Shown one piece after another: positions 11,160 to 23,585 of a stretch of 64,000 bases of DNA. The stretch is from Phytopythium helicoides (lineage: Eukaryota; Oomycota; Peronosporomycetes; Pythiales; Pythiaceae). The position numbers were made by a program, and so were the translations under genes. How positions within the stretch are numbered: the first letter of the stretch is position 1; every line of letters begins with the position of its first letter. Under the pieces are notes generated by a model. That model ran no database searches and had not been told where the DNA came from. It saw only the letters and a program-made list of their open reading frames with translations. The DNA is taken from NCBI GenBank assembly GCA_024867545.1, contig JANFNE010000045.1:1-64000 (forward strand), in the 5' to 3' direction.

Positions 11160-11624
11160 TATCTTTTTCTTCTTCTTTCTTCTTCTTCTTCTTCTTCTTC
11201 TCTCGTGTTGTGTTGTGTTGTTTTGTTTTGTGTTTTCTTTCGTGTCTGGTTTCTCATTTTCCCTTTTCCCTTTTCCGTTTTGCGTTTTGCGTCATTCTTT
11301 GCACAGACACGCCATCCGATCTGATCTGATCCGATGGATATTCCGCTTTGATTCGATTTGATTTGATCCAACTCGACTCGATTTGGCTCGGTTCGACTTG
11401 GTTCGACTCGGTTCGACTCGGTTCGACTCGGATCAACTCGGATCAACTCGGATCAAGTCGGATCAAGTCGATTCGATTGAATTGGAGGGGAGTGAAGTGG
11501 GTTGTAGTGGAATGGAATTGTTTGGCGTGGGGTTGGTTTGAGAGGCGTGGTGTGGTGTGGTGTGGTGTGTGTGTAGTGTGGCGTGTTGTTAGTAGTGTGT
11601 GTGTTAGTTGGTGGTTTTTCAAGT

Positions 11625-11697
11625 TCCCAGATAGTCTAGGTGGTTAGGATAGCTGGCTCTCACCCAGCAGACCCGGGTTCGAGTCCCGGTCTGGGAA
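11625..11697 (+). tRNA. tRNA-Glu(CUC) copy 22
   Basis: Consensus sequence; 544 bp to the next copy. Confidence 0.97.
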
Positions 11698-12168
11698 TAT
11701 CTTTTTCTTCTTCTTTTTTCTTCTTTCTTTTTTCTTCTTCTTCTTCTTCTCTCGTGTTGTGTTGTGTTGTTTTGTGTTCTCTTTCGTGTCTGGTTTCTCA
11801 TTTTCCCTTTTCCGTTTTCCGTTTTCCGTTTTGCGTCATTCTTTGCACAGACACGCCATCCGATCTGATCTGATCCGATGGATATTCCGCTTTGATTCGA
11901 TTTGATTTGATCCAACTCGACTCGATTTGGCTCGGTTCGACTTGGTTCGACTCGGTTCGACTCGGTTCGACTCGGATCAACTCGGATCAACTCGGATCAA
12001 GTCGGATCAAGTCGATTCGATTGAATTGGAGGGGAGTGAAGTGGGTTGTAGTGGAATGGAATTGTTTGGCGTGGGGTTGGTTTGAGAGGCGTGGTGTGGT
12101 GTGGTGTGGTGTGTGTGTAGTGTGGCGTGTTGTTAGTAGTGTGTGTGTTAGTTGGTGGTTTTTCAAGT

Positions 12169-12241
12169 TCCCAGATAGTCTAGGTGGTTAGGATAGCTGG
12201 CTCTCACCCAGCAGACCCGGGTTCGAGTCCCGGTCTGGGAA
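12169..12241 (+). tRNA. tRNA-Glu(CUC) copy 23
   Basis: Consensus sequence; 538 bp to the next copy. Confidence 0.97.
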
Positions 12242-12706
12242 TATCTTTTTCTTCTTCTTTCTTCTTCTTCTTCTTCTTCTTCTCTCGTGTTGTGTTGTGT
12301 TGTTTTGTTTTGTGTTTTCTTTCGTGTCTGGTTTCTCATTTTCCCTTTTCCGTTTTCCGTTTTCCGTTTTGCGTCATTCTTTGCACAGACACGCCATCCG
12401 ATCTGATCTGATCCGATGGATATTCCGCTTTGATTCGATTTGATTTGATCCAACTCGACTCGATTTGGCTCGGTTCGACTTGGTTCGACTCGGTTCGACT
12501 CGGTTCGACTCGGATCAACTCGGATCAACTCGGATCAACTCGGATCAAGTCGATTGGATTGAATTGGAGGGGAGTGAAGTGGGTTGTAGTGGAATGGAAT
12601 TGTTTGGCGTGGGGTTGGTTTGAGAGGCGTGGTGTGGTGTGGTGTGGTGTGTGTGTAGTGTGGCGTGTTGTTAGTAGTGTGTGTGTTAGTTGGTGGTTTT
12701 TCAAGT

Positions 12707-12779
12707 TCCCAGATAGTCTAGGTGGTTAGGATAGCTGGCTCTCACCCAGCAGACCCGGGTTCGAGTCCCGGTCTGGGAA
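12707..12779 (+). tRNA. tRNA-Glu(CUC) copy 24
   Basis: Consensus sequence; 525 bp to the next copy. Confidence 0.97.
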
Positions 12780-13231
12780 TATCTTTTTCTTCTTCTTTTT
12801 TCTTCTTCTTCTTCTTCTCTCGTGTTGTGTTGTGTTGTTTTGTTTTGTGTTCTCTTTCGTGTCTGGTTTCTCATTTTCCGTTTTCCGTTTTCCGTTTTCC
12901 GTTTTGCGTCATTCTTTGCACAGACACGCCATCCGATCTGATCTGATCCGATGGATATTCCGCTTTGATTCGATTTGATTTGATCCAACTCGACTCGATT
13001 TGGCTCGGTTCGACTTGGTTCGACTCGGTTCGACTCGGTTCGACTCGGATCAACTCGGATCAAGTCGGATCAAGTCGATTCGATTGAATTGGAGGGGAGT
13101 GAAGTGGGTTGTAGTGGAATGGAATTGTTTGGCGTGGGGTTGGTTTGAGAGGCGTGGTGTGGTGTGGTGTGGTGTGTGTGTAGTGTGGCGTGTTGTTAGT
13201 AGTGTGTGTGTTAGTTGGTGGTTTTTCAAGT

Positions 13232-13304
13232 TCCCAGATAGTCTAGGTGGTTAGGATAGCTGGCTCTCACCCAGCAGACCCGGGTTCGAGTCCCGGTCTG
13301 GGAA
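13232..13304 (+). tRNA. tRNA-Glu(CUC) copy 25
   Basis: Consensus sequence; counterpart of copy 17; 522 bp to the next copy. Confidence 0.97.
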
Positions 13305-13753
13305 TATCTTTTTCTTCTTCTTTTTTCTTCTTCTTCTTCTTCTCTCGTGTTGTGTTGTGTTGTTTTGTTTTGTGTTCTCTTTCGTGTCTGGTTTCTCATT
13401 TTCCCTTTTCCCTTTTCCGTTTTCCGTTTTCCGTTTTGCGTCATTCTTTGCACAGACACGCCATCCGATCTGATCTGATCCGATGGATATTCCGCTTTGA
13501 TTCGATTTGATTTGATCCAACTCGACTCGATTTGGCTCGGTTCGACTTGGTTCGACTCGGTTCGACTCGGATCAACTCGGATCAACTCGGATCAAGTCGA
13601 TTCGATTGAATTGGAGGGGAGTGAAGTGGGTTGTAGTGGAATGGAATTGTTTGGCGTGGGGTTGGTTTGAGAGGCGTGGTGTGGTGTGGTGTGGTGTGTG
13701 TGTAGTGTGGCGTGTTGTTAGTAGTGTGTGTGTTAGTTGGTGGTTTTTCAAGT

Positions 13754-13826
13754 TCCCAGATAGTCTAGGTGGTTAGGATAGCTGGCTCTCACCCAGCAGA
13801 CCCGGGTTCGAGTCCCGGTCTGGGAA
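13754..13826 (+). tRNA. tRNA-Glu(CUC) copy 26
   Basis: Consensus sequence; 533 bp to the next copy. Confidence 0.97.
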
Positions 13827-14286
13827 TATCTTTTTCTTCTTCTTTTTTCTTCTTCTTCTTCTTCTTCTCTCGTGTTGTGTTGTGTTGTTTTGTGTTCTCT
13901 TTCGTGTCTGGTTTCTCATTTTCCCTTTTCCGTTTTCCGTTTTCCGTTTTGCGTCATTCTTTGCACAGACACGCCATCCGATCTGATCTGATCCGATGGA
14001 TATTCCGCTTTGATTCGATTTGATTTGATCCAACTCGACTCGATTTGGCTCGGTTCGACTTGGTTCGACTCGGTTCGACTCGGTTCGACTCGGATCAACT
14101 CGGATCAACTCGGATCAAGTCGGATCAAGTCGATTCGATTGAATTGGAGGGGAGTGAAGTGGGTTGTAGTGGAATGGAATTGTTTGGCGTGGGGTTGGTT
14201 TGAGAGGCGTGGTGTGGTGTGGTGTGGTGTGTGTGTAGTGTGGCGTGTTGTTAGTAGTGTGTGTGTTAGTTGGTGGTTTTTCAAGT

Positions 14287-14359
14287 TCCCAGATAGTCTA
14301 GGTGGTTAGGATAGCTGGCTCTCACCCAGCAGACCCGGGTTCGAGTCCCGGTCTGGGAA
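14287..14359 (+). tRNA. tRNA-Glu(CUC) copy 27
   Basis: Consensus sequence; 540 bp to the next copy. Confidence 0.97.
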
Positions 14360-14826
14360 TATCTTTTTCTTCTTCTTTTTTCTTCTTTTTTCTTCTTCTT
14401 CTTCTTCTCTCGTGTTGTGTTGTGTTGTTTTGTGTTCTCTTTCGTGTCTGGTTTCTCATTTTCCCTTTTCCGTTTTCCGTTTTCCGTTTTGCGTCATTCT
14501 TTGCACAGACACGCCATCCGATCTGATCTGATCCGATGGATATTCCGCTTTGATTCGATTTGATTTGATCCAACTCGACTCGATTTGGCTCGGTTCGACT
14601 TGGTTCGACTCGGTTCGACTCGGTTCGACTCGGATCAACTCGGATCAACTCGGATCAAGTCGGATCAAGTCGATTGGATTGAATTGGAGGGGAGTGAAGT
14701 GGGTTGTAGTGGAATGGAATTGTTTGGCGTGGGGTTGGTTTGAGAGGCGTGGTGTGGTGTGGTGTGGTGTGTGTGTAGTGTGGCGTGTTGTTAGTAGTGT
14801 GTGTGTTAGTTGGTGGTTTTTCAAGT

Positions 14827-14899
14827 TCCCAGATAGTCTAGGTGGTTAGGATAGCTGGCTCTCACCCAGCAGACCCGGGTTCGAGTCCCGGTCTGGGAA
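14827..14899 (+). tRNA. tRNA-Glu(CUC) copy 28
   Basis: Consensus sequence; 538 bp to the next copy. Confidence 0.97.
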
Positions 14900-15364
14900 T
14901 ATCTTTTTCTTCTTCTTTCTTCTTCTTCTTCTTCTTCTTCTCTCGTGTTGTGTTGTGTTGTGTTGTTTTGTGTTCTCTTTCGTGTCTGGTTTCTCATTTT
15001 CCCTTTTCCGTTTTCCGTTTTCCGTTTTGCGTCATTCTTTGCACAGACACGCCATCCGATCTGATCTGATCCGATGGATATTCCGCTTTGATTCGATTTG
15101 ATTTGATCCAACTCGACTCGATTTGGCTCGGTTCGACTTGGTTCGACTCGGTTCGACTCGGTTCGACTCGGATCAACTCGGATCAACTCGGATCAAGTCG
15201 GATCAAGTCGATTGGATTGAATTGGAGGGGAGTGAAGTGGGTTGTAGTGGAATGGAATTGTTTGGCGTGGGGTTGGTTTGAGAGGCGTGGTGTGGTGTGG
15301 TGTGGTGTGTGTGTAGTGTGGCGTGTTGTTAGTAGTGTGTGTGTTAGTTGGTGGTTTTTCAAGT

Positions 15365-15437
15365 TCCCAGATAGTCTAGGTGGTTAGGATAGCTGGCTCT
15401 CACCCAGCAGACCCGGGTTCGAGTCCCGGTCTGGGAA
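15365..15437 (+). tRNA. tRNA-Glu(CUC) copy 29
   Basis: Consensus sequence; spacer matches that after copy 30, a local unit duplication; 544 bp to the next copy. Confidence 0.97.
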
Positions 15438-15908
15438 TATCTTTTTCTTCTTCTTTTTTCTTCTTTCTTTTTTCTTCTTCTTCTTCTTCTCTCGTGTTGT
15501 GTTGTGTTGTTTTGTGTTCTCTTTCGTGTCTGGTTTCTCATTTTCCCTTTTCCGTTTTCCGTTTTCCGTTTTGCGTCATTCTTTGCACAGACACGCCATC
15601 CGATCTGATCTGATCCGATGGATATTCCGCTTTGATTCGATTTGATTTGATCCAACTCGACTCGATTTGGCTCGGTTCGACTTGGTTCGACTCGGTTCGA
15701 CTCGGTTCGACTCGGATCAACTCGGATCAACTCGGATCAAGTCGGATCAAGTCGATTCGATTGAATTGGAGGGGAGTGAAGTGGGTTGTAGTGGAATGGA
15801 ATTGTTTGGCGTGGGGTTGGTTTGAGAGGCGTGGTGTGGTGTGGTGTGGTGTGTGTGTAGTGTGGCGTGTTGTTAGTAGTGTGTGTGTTAGTTGGTGGTT
15901 TTTCAAGT

Positions 15909-15981
15909 TCCCAGATAGTCTAGGTGGTTAGGATAGCTGGCTCTCACCCAGCAGACCCGGGTTCGAGTCCCGGTCTGGGAA
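15909..15981 (+). tRNA. tRNA-Glu(CUC) copy 30
   Basis: Consensus sequence; 544 bp to the next copy. Confidence 0.97.
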
Positions 15982-16452
15982 TATCTTTTTCTTCTTCTTT
16001 TTTCTTCTTTCTTTTTTCTTCTTCTTCTTCTTCTCTCGTGTTGTGTTGTGTTGTTTTGTGTTCTCTTTCGTGTCTGGTTTCTCATTTTCCCTTTTCCGTT
16101 TTCCGTTTTCCGTTTTGCGTCATTCTTTGCACAGACACGCCATCCGATCTGATCTGATCCGATGGATATTCCGCTTTGATTCGATTTGATTTGATCCAAC
16201 TCGACTCGATTTGGCTCGGTTCGACTTGGTTCGACTCGGTTCGACTCGGTTCGACTCGGATCAACTCGGATCAACTCGGATCAAGTCGGATCAAGTCGAT
16301 TCGATTGAATTGGAGGGGAGTGAAGTGGGTTGTAGTGGAATGGAATTGTTTGGCGTGGGGTTGGTTTGAGAGGCGTGGTGTGGTGTGGTGTGGTGTGTGT
16401 GTAGTGTGGCGTGTTGTTAGTAGTGTGTGTGTTAGTTGGTGGTTTTTCAAGT

Positions 16453-16525
16453 TCCCAGATAGTCTAGGTGGTTAGGATAGCTGGCTCTCACCCAGCAGAC
16501 CCGGGTTCGAGTCCCGGTCTGGGAA
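16453..16525 (+). tRNA. tRNA-Glu(CUC) copy 31
   Basis: Consensus sequence; 538 bp to the next copy. Confidence 0.97.
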
Positions 16526-16990
16526 TATCTTTTTCTTCTTCTTTCTTCTTCTTCTTCTTCTTCTTCTCTCGTGTTGTGTTGTGTTGTTTTGTTTTGTGTT
16601 TTCTTTCGTGTCTGGTTTCTCATTTTCCCTTTTCCGTTTTCCGTTTTCCGTTTTGCGTCATTCTTTGCACAGACACGCCATCCGATCTGATCTGATCCGA
16701 TGGATATTCCGCTTTGATTCGATTTGATTTGATCCAACTCGACTCGATTTGGCTCGGTTCGACTTGGTTCGACTCGGTTCGACTCGGTTCGACTCGGATC
16801 AACTCGGATCAACTCGGATCAACTCGGATCAAGTCGATTGGATTGAATTGGAGGGGAGTGAAGTGGGTTGTAGTGGAATGGAATTGTTTGGCGTGGGGTT
16901 GGTTTGAGAGGCGTGGTGTGGTGTGGTGTGGTGTGTGTGTAGTGTGGCGTGTTGTTAGTAGTGTGTGTGTTAGTTGGTGGTTTTTCAAGT

Positions 16991-17063
16991 TCCCAGATAG
17001 TCTAGGTGGTTAGGATAGCTGGCTCTCACCCAGCAGACCCGGGTTCGAGTCCCGGTCTGGGAA
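16991..17063 (+). tRNA. tRNA-Glu(CUC) copy 32
   Basis: Consensus sequence; 555 bp to the next copy. Confidence 0.97.
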
Positions 17064-17545
17064 TATCTTTTTCTTCTTCTTTTTTCTTCTTCTTTCTTCT
17101 TCTTCTTCTTCTTCTCTCGTGTTGTGTTGTGTTGTTTTGTTTTGTGTTCTCTTTCGTGTCTGGTTTCTCATTTTCCCTTTTCCGTTTTCCGTTTTCCGTT
17201 TTCCGTTTTGCGTCATTCTTTGCACAGACACGCCATCCGATCTGATCTGATCCGATGGATATTTCGCTTTGATTCGATTTGATTTGATCCAACTCGACTC
17301 GATTTGGCTCGGTTCGACTTGGTTCGACTCGGTTCGACTCGGTTCGACTCGGATCAACTCGGATCAACTCGGATCAACTCGGATCAAGTCGATTGGATTG
17401 AATTGGAGGGGAGTGAAGTGGGTTGTAGTGGAATGGAATTGTTTGGCGTGGGGTTGGTTTGAGAGGCGTGGTGTGGTGTGGTGTGGTGTGTGTGTAGTGT
17501 GGCGTGTTGTTAGTAGTGTGTGTGTTAGTTGGTGGTTTTTCAAGT

Positions 17546-17618
17546 TCCCAGATAGTCTAGGTGGTTAGGATAGCTGGCTCTCACCCAGCAGACCCGGGTT
17601 CGAGTCCCGGTCTGGGAA
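17546..17618 (+). tRNA. tRNA-Glu(CUC) copy 33
   Basis: Consensus sequence; 535 bp to the next copy. Confidence 0.97.
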
Positions 17619-18080
17619 TATCTTTTTCTTCTTCTTTTTTCTTCTTCTTCTTCTTCTCTCGTGTTGTGTTGTGTTGTTTTGTTTTGTGTTCTCTTTCGTG
17701 TCTGGTTTCTCATTTTCCCTTTTCCGTTTTCCGTTTTCCGTTTTGCGTCATTCTTTGCACAGACACGCCATCCGATCTGATCTGATCCGATGGATATTCC
17801 GCTTTGATTCGATTTGATTTGATCCAACTCGACTCGATTTGGCTCGGTTCGACTTGGTTCGACTCGGTTCGACTCGGTTCGACTCGGATCAACTCGGATC
17901 AACTCGGATCAACTCGGATCAAGTCGATTGGATTGAATTGGAGGGGAGTGAAGTGGGTTGTAGTGGAATGGAATTGTTTGGCGTGGGGTTGGTTTGAGAG
18001 GCGTGGTGTGGTGTGGTGTGGTGTGTGTGTAGTGTGGCGTGTTGTTAGTAGTGTGTGTGTTAGTTGGTGGTTTTTCAAGT

Positions 18081-18153
18081 TCCCAGATAGTCTAGGTGGT
18101 TAGGATAGCTGGCTCTCACCCAGCAGACCCGGGTTCGAGTCCCGGTCTGGGAA
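18081..18153 (+). tRNA. tRNA-Glu(CUC) copy 34
   Basis: Consensus sequence; followed by a spacer with the rare GGCTCGATTT variant block; 565 bp to the next copy. Confidence 0.97.
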
Positions 18154-18645
18154 TATCTTTTTCTTCTTCTTTTTTCTTCTTTTTTCTTCTTCTTCTTCTT
18201 CTCTCGTGTTGTGTTGTGTTGTGTTGTTTTGTGTTCTCTTTCGTGTCTGGTTTCTCATTTTCCCTTTTCCCTTTTCCGTTTTCCGTTTTCCGTTTTCCGT
18301 TTTGCGTCATTCTTTGCACAGACACGCCATCCGATCTGATCTGATCCGATGGATATTCCGCTTTGATTCGATTTGATTTGATCCAACTCGACTCGATTTG
18401 GCTCGATTTGGCTCGATTTGGCTTGGTTCGACTCGGTTCGACTCGGTTCGACTCGGTTCGACTCGATTCGACTCGGATCAACTCGGATCAAGTCGGGTTG
18501 AATTGGAGGGGATTGAAGTGGGTTGTAGTGGAATGGAATTGTTTGGCGTGGGGTTGGTTTGAGAGGCGTGGTGTGGTGTGGTGTGGTGTGTGTGTAGTGT
18601 GGCGTGTTGTTAGTAGTGTGTGTGTTAGTTGGTGGTTTTTCAAGT

Positions 18646-18718
18646 TCCCAGATAGTCTAGGTGGTTAGGATAGCTGGCTCTCACCCAGCAGACCCGGGTT
18701 CGAGTCCCGGTCTGGGAA
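18646..18718 (+). tRNA. tRNA-Glu(CUC) copy 35
   Basis: Consensus sequence; followed by the longest spacer, with a duplicated pyrimidine tract; 568 bp to the next copy. Confidence 0.97.
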
Positions 18719-19213
18719 TATCTTTTTCTTCTTCTTTTTTCTTCTTTTTTCTTCTTCTTTTTTCTTCTTTTTTCTTCTTCTTCTTCTTCTCTCGTGTTGT
18801 GTTGTGTTGTTTTGTTTTGTGTTCTCTTTCGTGTCTGGTTTCTCATTTTCCCTTTTCCGTTTTCCGTTTTCCGTTTTGCGTCATTCTTTGCACAGACACG
18901 CCATCCGATCTGATCTGATCCGATGGATATTCCGCTTTGATTCGATTTGATTTGATCCAACTCGACTCGATTTGGCTCGGTTCGACTTGGTTCGACTCGG
19001 TTCGACTCGGTTCGACTCGGATCAACTCGGATCAACTCGGATCAAGTCGGATCAAGTCGATTCGATTGAATTGGAGGGGAGTGAAGTGGGTTGTAGTGGA
19101 ATGGAATTGTTTGGCGTGGGGTTGGTTTGAGAGGCGTGGTGTGGTGTGGTGTGGTGTGTGTGTAGTGTGGCGTGTTGTTAGTAGTGTGTGTGTTAGTTGG
19201 TGGTTTTTCAAGT

Positions 19214-19286
19214 TCCCAGATAGTCTAGGTGGTTAGGATAGCTGGCTCTCACCCAGCAGACCCGGGTTCGAGTCCCGGTCTGGGAA
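19214..19286 (+). tRNA. tRNA-Glu(CUC) copy 36
   Basis: Consensus sequence; 544 bp to the next copy. Confidence 0.97.
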
Positions 19287-19757
19287 TATCTTTTTCTTCT
19301 TCTTTTTTCTTCTTTCTTTTTTCTTCTTCTTCTTCTTCTCTCGTGTTGTGTTGTGTTGTTTTGTGTTCTCTTTCGTGTCTGGTTTCTCATTTTCCCTTTT
19401 CCGTTTTCCGTTTTCCGTTTTGCGTCATTCTTTGCACAGACACGCCATCCGATCTGATCTGATCCGATGGATATTTCGCTTTGATTCGATTTGATTTGAT
19501 CCAACTCGACTCGATTTGGCTCGGTTCGACTTGGTTCGACTCGGTTCGACTCGGTTCGACTCGGATCAACTCGGATCAACTCGGATCAACTCGGATCAAG
19601 TCGATTGGATTGAATTGGAGGGGAGTGAAGTGGGTTGTAGTGGAATGGAATTGTTTGGCGTGGGGTTGGTTTGAGAGGCGTGGTGTGGTGTGGTGTGGTG
19701 TGTGTGTAGTGTGGCGTGTTGTTAGTAGTGTGTGTGTTAGTTGGTGGTTTTTCAAGT

Positions 19758-19830
19758 TCCCAGATAGTCTAGGTGGTTAGGATAGCTGGCTCTCACCCAG
19801 CAGACCCGGGTTCGAGTCCCGGTCTGGGAA
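19758..19830 (+). tRNA. tRNA-Glu(CUC) copy 37
   Basis: Consensus sequence; 535 bp to the next copy. Confidence 0.97.
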
Positions 19831-20292
19831 TATCTTTTTCTTCTTCTTTTTTCTTCTTCTTCTTCTTCTCTCGTGTTGTGTTGTGTTGTTTTGTTTTGTG
19901 TTCTCTTTCGTGTCTGGTTTCTCATTTTCCCTTTTCCGTTTTCCGTTTTCCGTTTTGCGTCATTCTTTGCACAGACACGCCATCCGATCTGATCTGATCC
20001 GATGGATATTCCGCTTTGATTCGATTTGATTTGATCCAACTCGACTCGATTTGGCTCGGTTCGACTTGGTTCGACTCGGTTCGACTCGGTTCGACTCGGA
20101 TCAACTCGGATCAACTCGGATCAACTCGGATCAAGTCGATTGGATTGAATTGGAGGGGAGTGAAGTGGGTTGTAGTGGAATGGAATTGTTTGGCGTGGGG
20201 TTGGTTTGAGAGGCGTGGTGTGGTGTGGTGTGGTGTGTGTGTAGTGTGGCGTGTTGTTAGTAGTGTGTGTGTTAGTTGGTGGTTTTTCAAGT

Positions 20293-20365
20293 TCCCAGAT
20301 AGTCTAGGTGGTTAGGATAGCTGGCTCTCACCCAGCAGACCCGGGTTCGAGTCCCGGTCTGGGAA
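20293..20365 (+). tRNA. tRNA-Glu(CUC) copy 38
   Basis: Consensus sequence; 532 bp to the next copy. Confidence 0.97.
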
Positions 20366-20824
20366 TATCTTTTTCTTCTTCTTTTTTCTTCTTCTTCTTC
20401 TTCTCTCGTGTTGTGTTGTGTTGTTTTGTTTTGTGTTCTCTTTCGTGTCTGGTTTCTCATTTTCCCTTTTCCGTTTTCCGTTTTCCGTTTTCCGTTTTGC
20501 GTCATTCTTTGCACAGACACGCCATCCGATCTGATCTGATCCGATGGATATTCCGCTTTGATTCGATTTGATTTGATCCAACTCGACTCGATTTGGCTCG
20601 GTTCGACTTGGTTCGACTCGGTTCGACTCGGTTCGACTCGGATCAACTCGGATCAAGTCGGATCAAGTCGATTCGATTGAATTGGAGGGGAGTGAAGTGG
20701 GTTGTAGTGGAATGGAATTGTTTGGCGTGGGGTTGGTTTGAGAGGCGTGGTGTGGTGTGGTGTGGTGTGTGTGTAGTGTGGCGTGTTGTTAGTAGTGTGT
20801 GTGTTAGTTGGTGGTTTTTCAAGT

Positions 20825-20897
20825 TCCCAGATAGTCTAGGTGGTTAGGATAGCTGGCTCTCACCCAGCAGACCCGGGTTCGAGTCCCGGTCTGGGAA
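20825..20897 (+). tRNA. tRNA-Glu(CUC) copy 39
   Basis: Consensus sequence; 537 bp to the next copy. Confidence 0.97.
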
Positions 20898-21361
20898 TAT
20901 CTTTTTCTTCTTCTTTTTTCTTCTTTTTTCTTCTTCTTCTTCTTCTCTCGTGTTGTGTTGTGTTGTTTTGTGTTCTCTTTCGTGTCTGGTTTCTCATTTT
21001 CCCTTTTCCCTTTTCCGTTTTCCGTTTTCCGTTTTGCGTCATTCTTTGCACAGACACGCCATCCGATCTGATCTGATCCGATGGATATTCCGCTTTGATT
21101 CGATTTGATTTGATCCAACTCGACTCGATTTGGCTCGGTTCGACTTGGTTCGACTCGGTTCGACTCGGTTCGACTCGGATCAACTCGGATCAAGTCGGAT
21201 CAAGTCGATTCGATTGAATTGGAGGGGAGTGAAGTGGGTTGTAGTGGAATGGAATTGTTTGGCGTGGGGTTGGTTTGAGAGGCGTGGTGTGGTGTGGTGT
21301 GGTGTGTGTGTAGTGTGGCGTGTTGTTAGTAGTGTGTGTGTTAGTTGGTGGTTTTTCAAGT

Positions 21362-21434
21362 TCCCAGATAGTCTAGGTGGTTAGGATAGCTGGCTCTCAC
21401 CCAGCAGACCCGGGTTCGAGTCCCGGTCTGGGAA
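21362..21434 (+). tRNA. tRNA-Glu(CUC) copy 40
   Basis: Consensus sequence; spacer matches that of copy 43, three units on; 540 bp to the next copy. Confidence 0.97.
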
Positions 21435-21901
21435 TATCTTTTTCTTCTTCTTTCTTCTTCTTCTTCTTCTTCTTCTCTCGTGTTGTGTTGTTTTGTTTTG
21501 TGTTCTCTTTCGTGTCTGGTTTCTCATTTTCCCTTTTCCCTTTTCCGTTTTCCGTTTTCCGTTTTGCGTCATTCTTTGCACAGACACGCCATCCGATCTG
21601 ATCTGATCCGATGGATATTTCGCTTTGATTCGATTTGATTTGATCCAACTCGACTCGATTTGGCTCGGTTCGACTTGGTTCGACTCGGTTCGACTCGGTT
21701 CGACTCGGATCAACTCGGATCAACTCGGATCAACTCGGATCAAGTCGATTGGATTGAATTGGAGGGGAGTGAAGTGGGTTGTAGTGGAATGGAATTGTTT
21801 GGCGTGGGGTTGGTTTGAGAGGCGTGGTGTGGTGTGGTGTGGTGTGTGTGTAGTGTGGCGTGTTGTTAGTAGTGTGTGTGTTAGTTGGTGGTTTTTCAAG
21901 T

Positions 21902-21974
21902 TCCCAGATAGTCTAGGTGGTTAGGATAGCTGGCTCTCACCCAGCAGACCCGGGTTCGAGTCCCGGTCTGGGAA
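21902..21974 (+). tRNA. tRNA-Glu(CUC) copy 41
   Basis: Consensus sequence; 530 bp to the next copy. Confidence 0.97.
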
Positions 21975-22431
21975 TATCTTTTTCTTCTTCTTTTTTCTTC
22001 TTTTTTCTTCTTCTTCTTCTTCTCTCGTGTTGTGTTGTGTTGTTTTGTGTTCTCTTTCGTGTCTGGTTTCTCATTTTCCCTTTTCCGTTTTCCGTTTTCC
22101 GTTTTGCGTCATTCTTTGCACAGACACGCCATCCGATCTGATCTGATCCGATGGATATTCCGCTTTGATTCGATTTGATTTGATCCAACTCGACTCGATT
22201 TGGCTCGGTTCGACTTGGTTCGACTCGGTTCGACTCGGTTCGACTCGGATCAACTCGGATCAACTCGGATCAAGTCGATTCGATTGAATTGGAGGGGAGT
22301 GAAGTGGGTTGTAGTGGAATGGAATTGTTTGGCGTGGGGTTGGTTTGAGAGGCGTGGTGTGGTGTGGTGTGGTGTGTGTGTAGTGTGGCGTGTTGTTAGT
22401 AGTGTGTGTGTTAGTTGGTGGTTTTTCAAGT

Positions 22432-22504
22432 TCCCAGATAGTCTAGGTGGTTAGGATAGCTGGCTCTCACCCAGCAGACCCGGGTTCGAGTCCCGGTCTG
22501 GGAA
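22432..22504 (+). tRNA. tRNA-Glu(CUC) copy 42
   Basis: Consensus sequence; 541 bp to the next copy. Confidence 0.97.
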
Positions 22505-22972
22505 TATCTTTTTCTTCTTCTTTTTTCTTCTTTCTTTTTTCTTCTTCTTCTTCTTCTCTCGTGTTGTGTTGTTTTGTTTTGTGTTCTCTTTCGTGTCTGG
22601 TTTCTCATTTTCCCTTTTCCCTTTTCCGTTTTCCGTTTTCCGTTTTGCGTCATTCTTTGCACAGACACGCCATCCGATCTGATCTGATCCGATGGATATT
22701 CCGCTTTGATTCGATTTGATTTGATCCAACTCGACTCGATTTGGCTCGGTTCGACTTGGTTCGACTCGGTTCGACTCGGTTCGACTCGGATCAACTCGGA
22801 TCAAGTCGGATCAAGTCGATTCGATTGAATTGGAGGGGAGTGAAGTGGGTTGTAGTGGAATGGAATTGTTTGGCGTGGGGTTGGTTTGAGAGGCGTGGTG
22901 TGGTGTGGTGTGGTGTGTGTGTAGTGTGGCGTGTTGTTAGTAGTGTGTGTGTTAGTTGGTGGTTTTTCAAGT

Positions 22973-23045
22973 TCCCAGATAGTCTAGGTGGTTAGGATAG
23001 CTGGCTCTCACCCAGCAGACCCGGGTTCGAGTCCCGGTCTGGGAA
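22973..23045 (+). tRNA. tRNA-Glu(CUC) copy 43
   Basis: Consensus sequence; 540 bp to the next copy. Confidence 0.97.
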
Positions 23046-23512
23046 TATCTTTTTCTTCTTCTTTCTTCTTCTTCTTCTTCTTCTTCTCTCGTGTTGTGTT
23101 GTTTTGTTTTGTGTTCTCTTTCGTGTCTGGTTTCTCATTTTCCCTTTTCCCTTTTCCGTTTTCCGTTTTCCGTTTTGCGTCATTCTTTGCACAGACACGC
23201 CATCCGATCTGATCTGATCCGATGGATATTTCGCTTTGATTCGATTTGATTTGATCCAACTCGACTCGATTTGGCTCGGTTCGACTTGGTTCGACTCGGT
23301 TCGACTCGGTTCGACTCGGATCAACTCGGATCAACTCGGATCAACTCGGATCAAGTCGATTGGATTGAATTGGAGGGGAGTGAAGTGGGTTGTAGTGGAA
23401 TGGAATTGTTTGGCGTGGGGTTGGTTTGAGAGGCGTGGTGTGGTGTGGTGTGGTGTGTGTGTAGTGTGGCGTGTTGTTAGTAGTGTGTGTGTTAGTTGGT
23501 GGTTTTTCAAGT

Positions 23513-23585
23513 TCCCAGATAGTCTAGGTGGTTAGGATAGCTGGCTCTCACCCAGCAGACCCGGGTTCGAGTCCCGGTCTGGGAA
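23513..23585 (+). tRNA. tRNA-Glu(CUC) copy 44
   Basis: Consensus sequence; 540 bp to the next copy. Confidence 0.97.
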
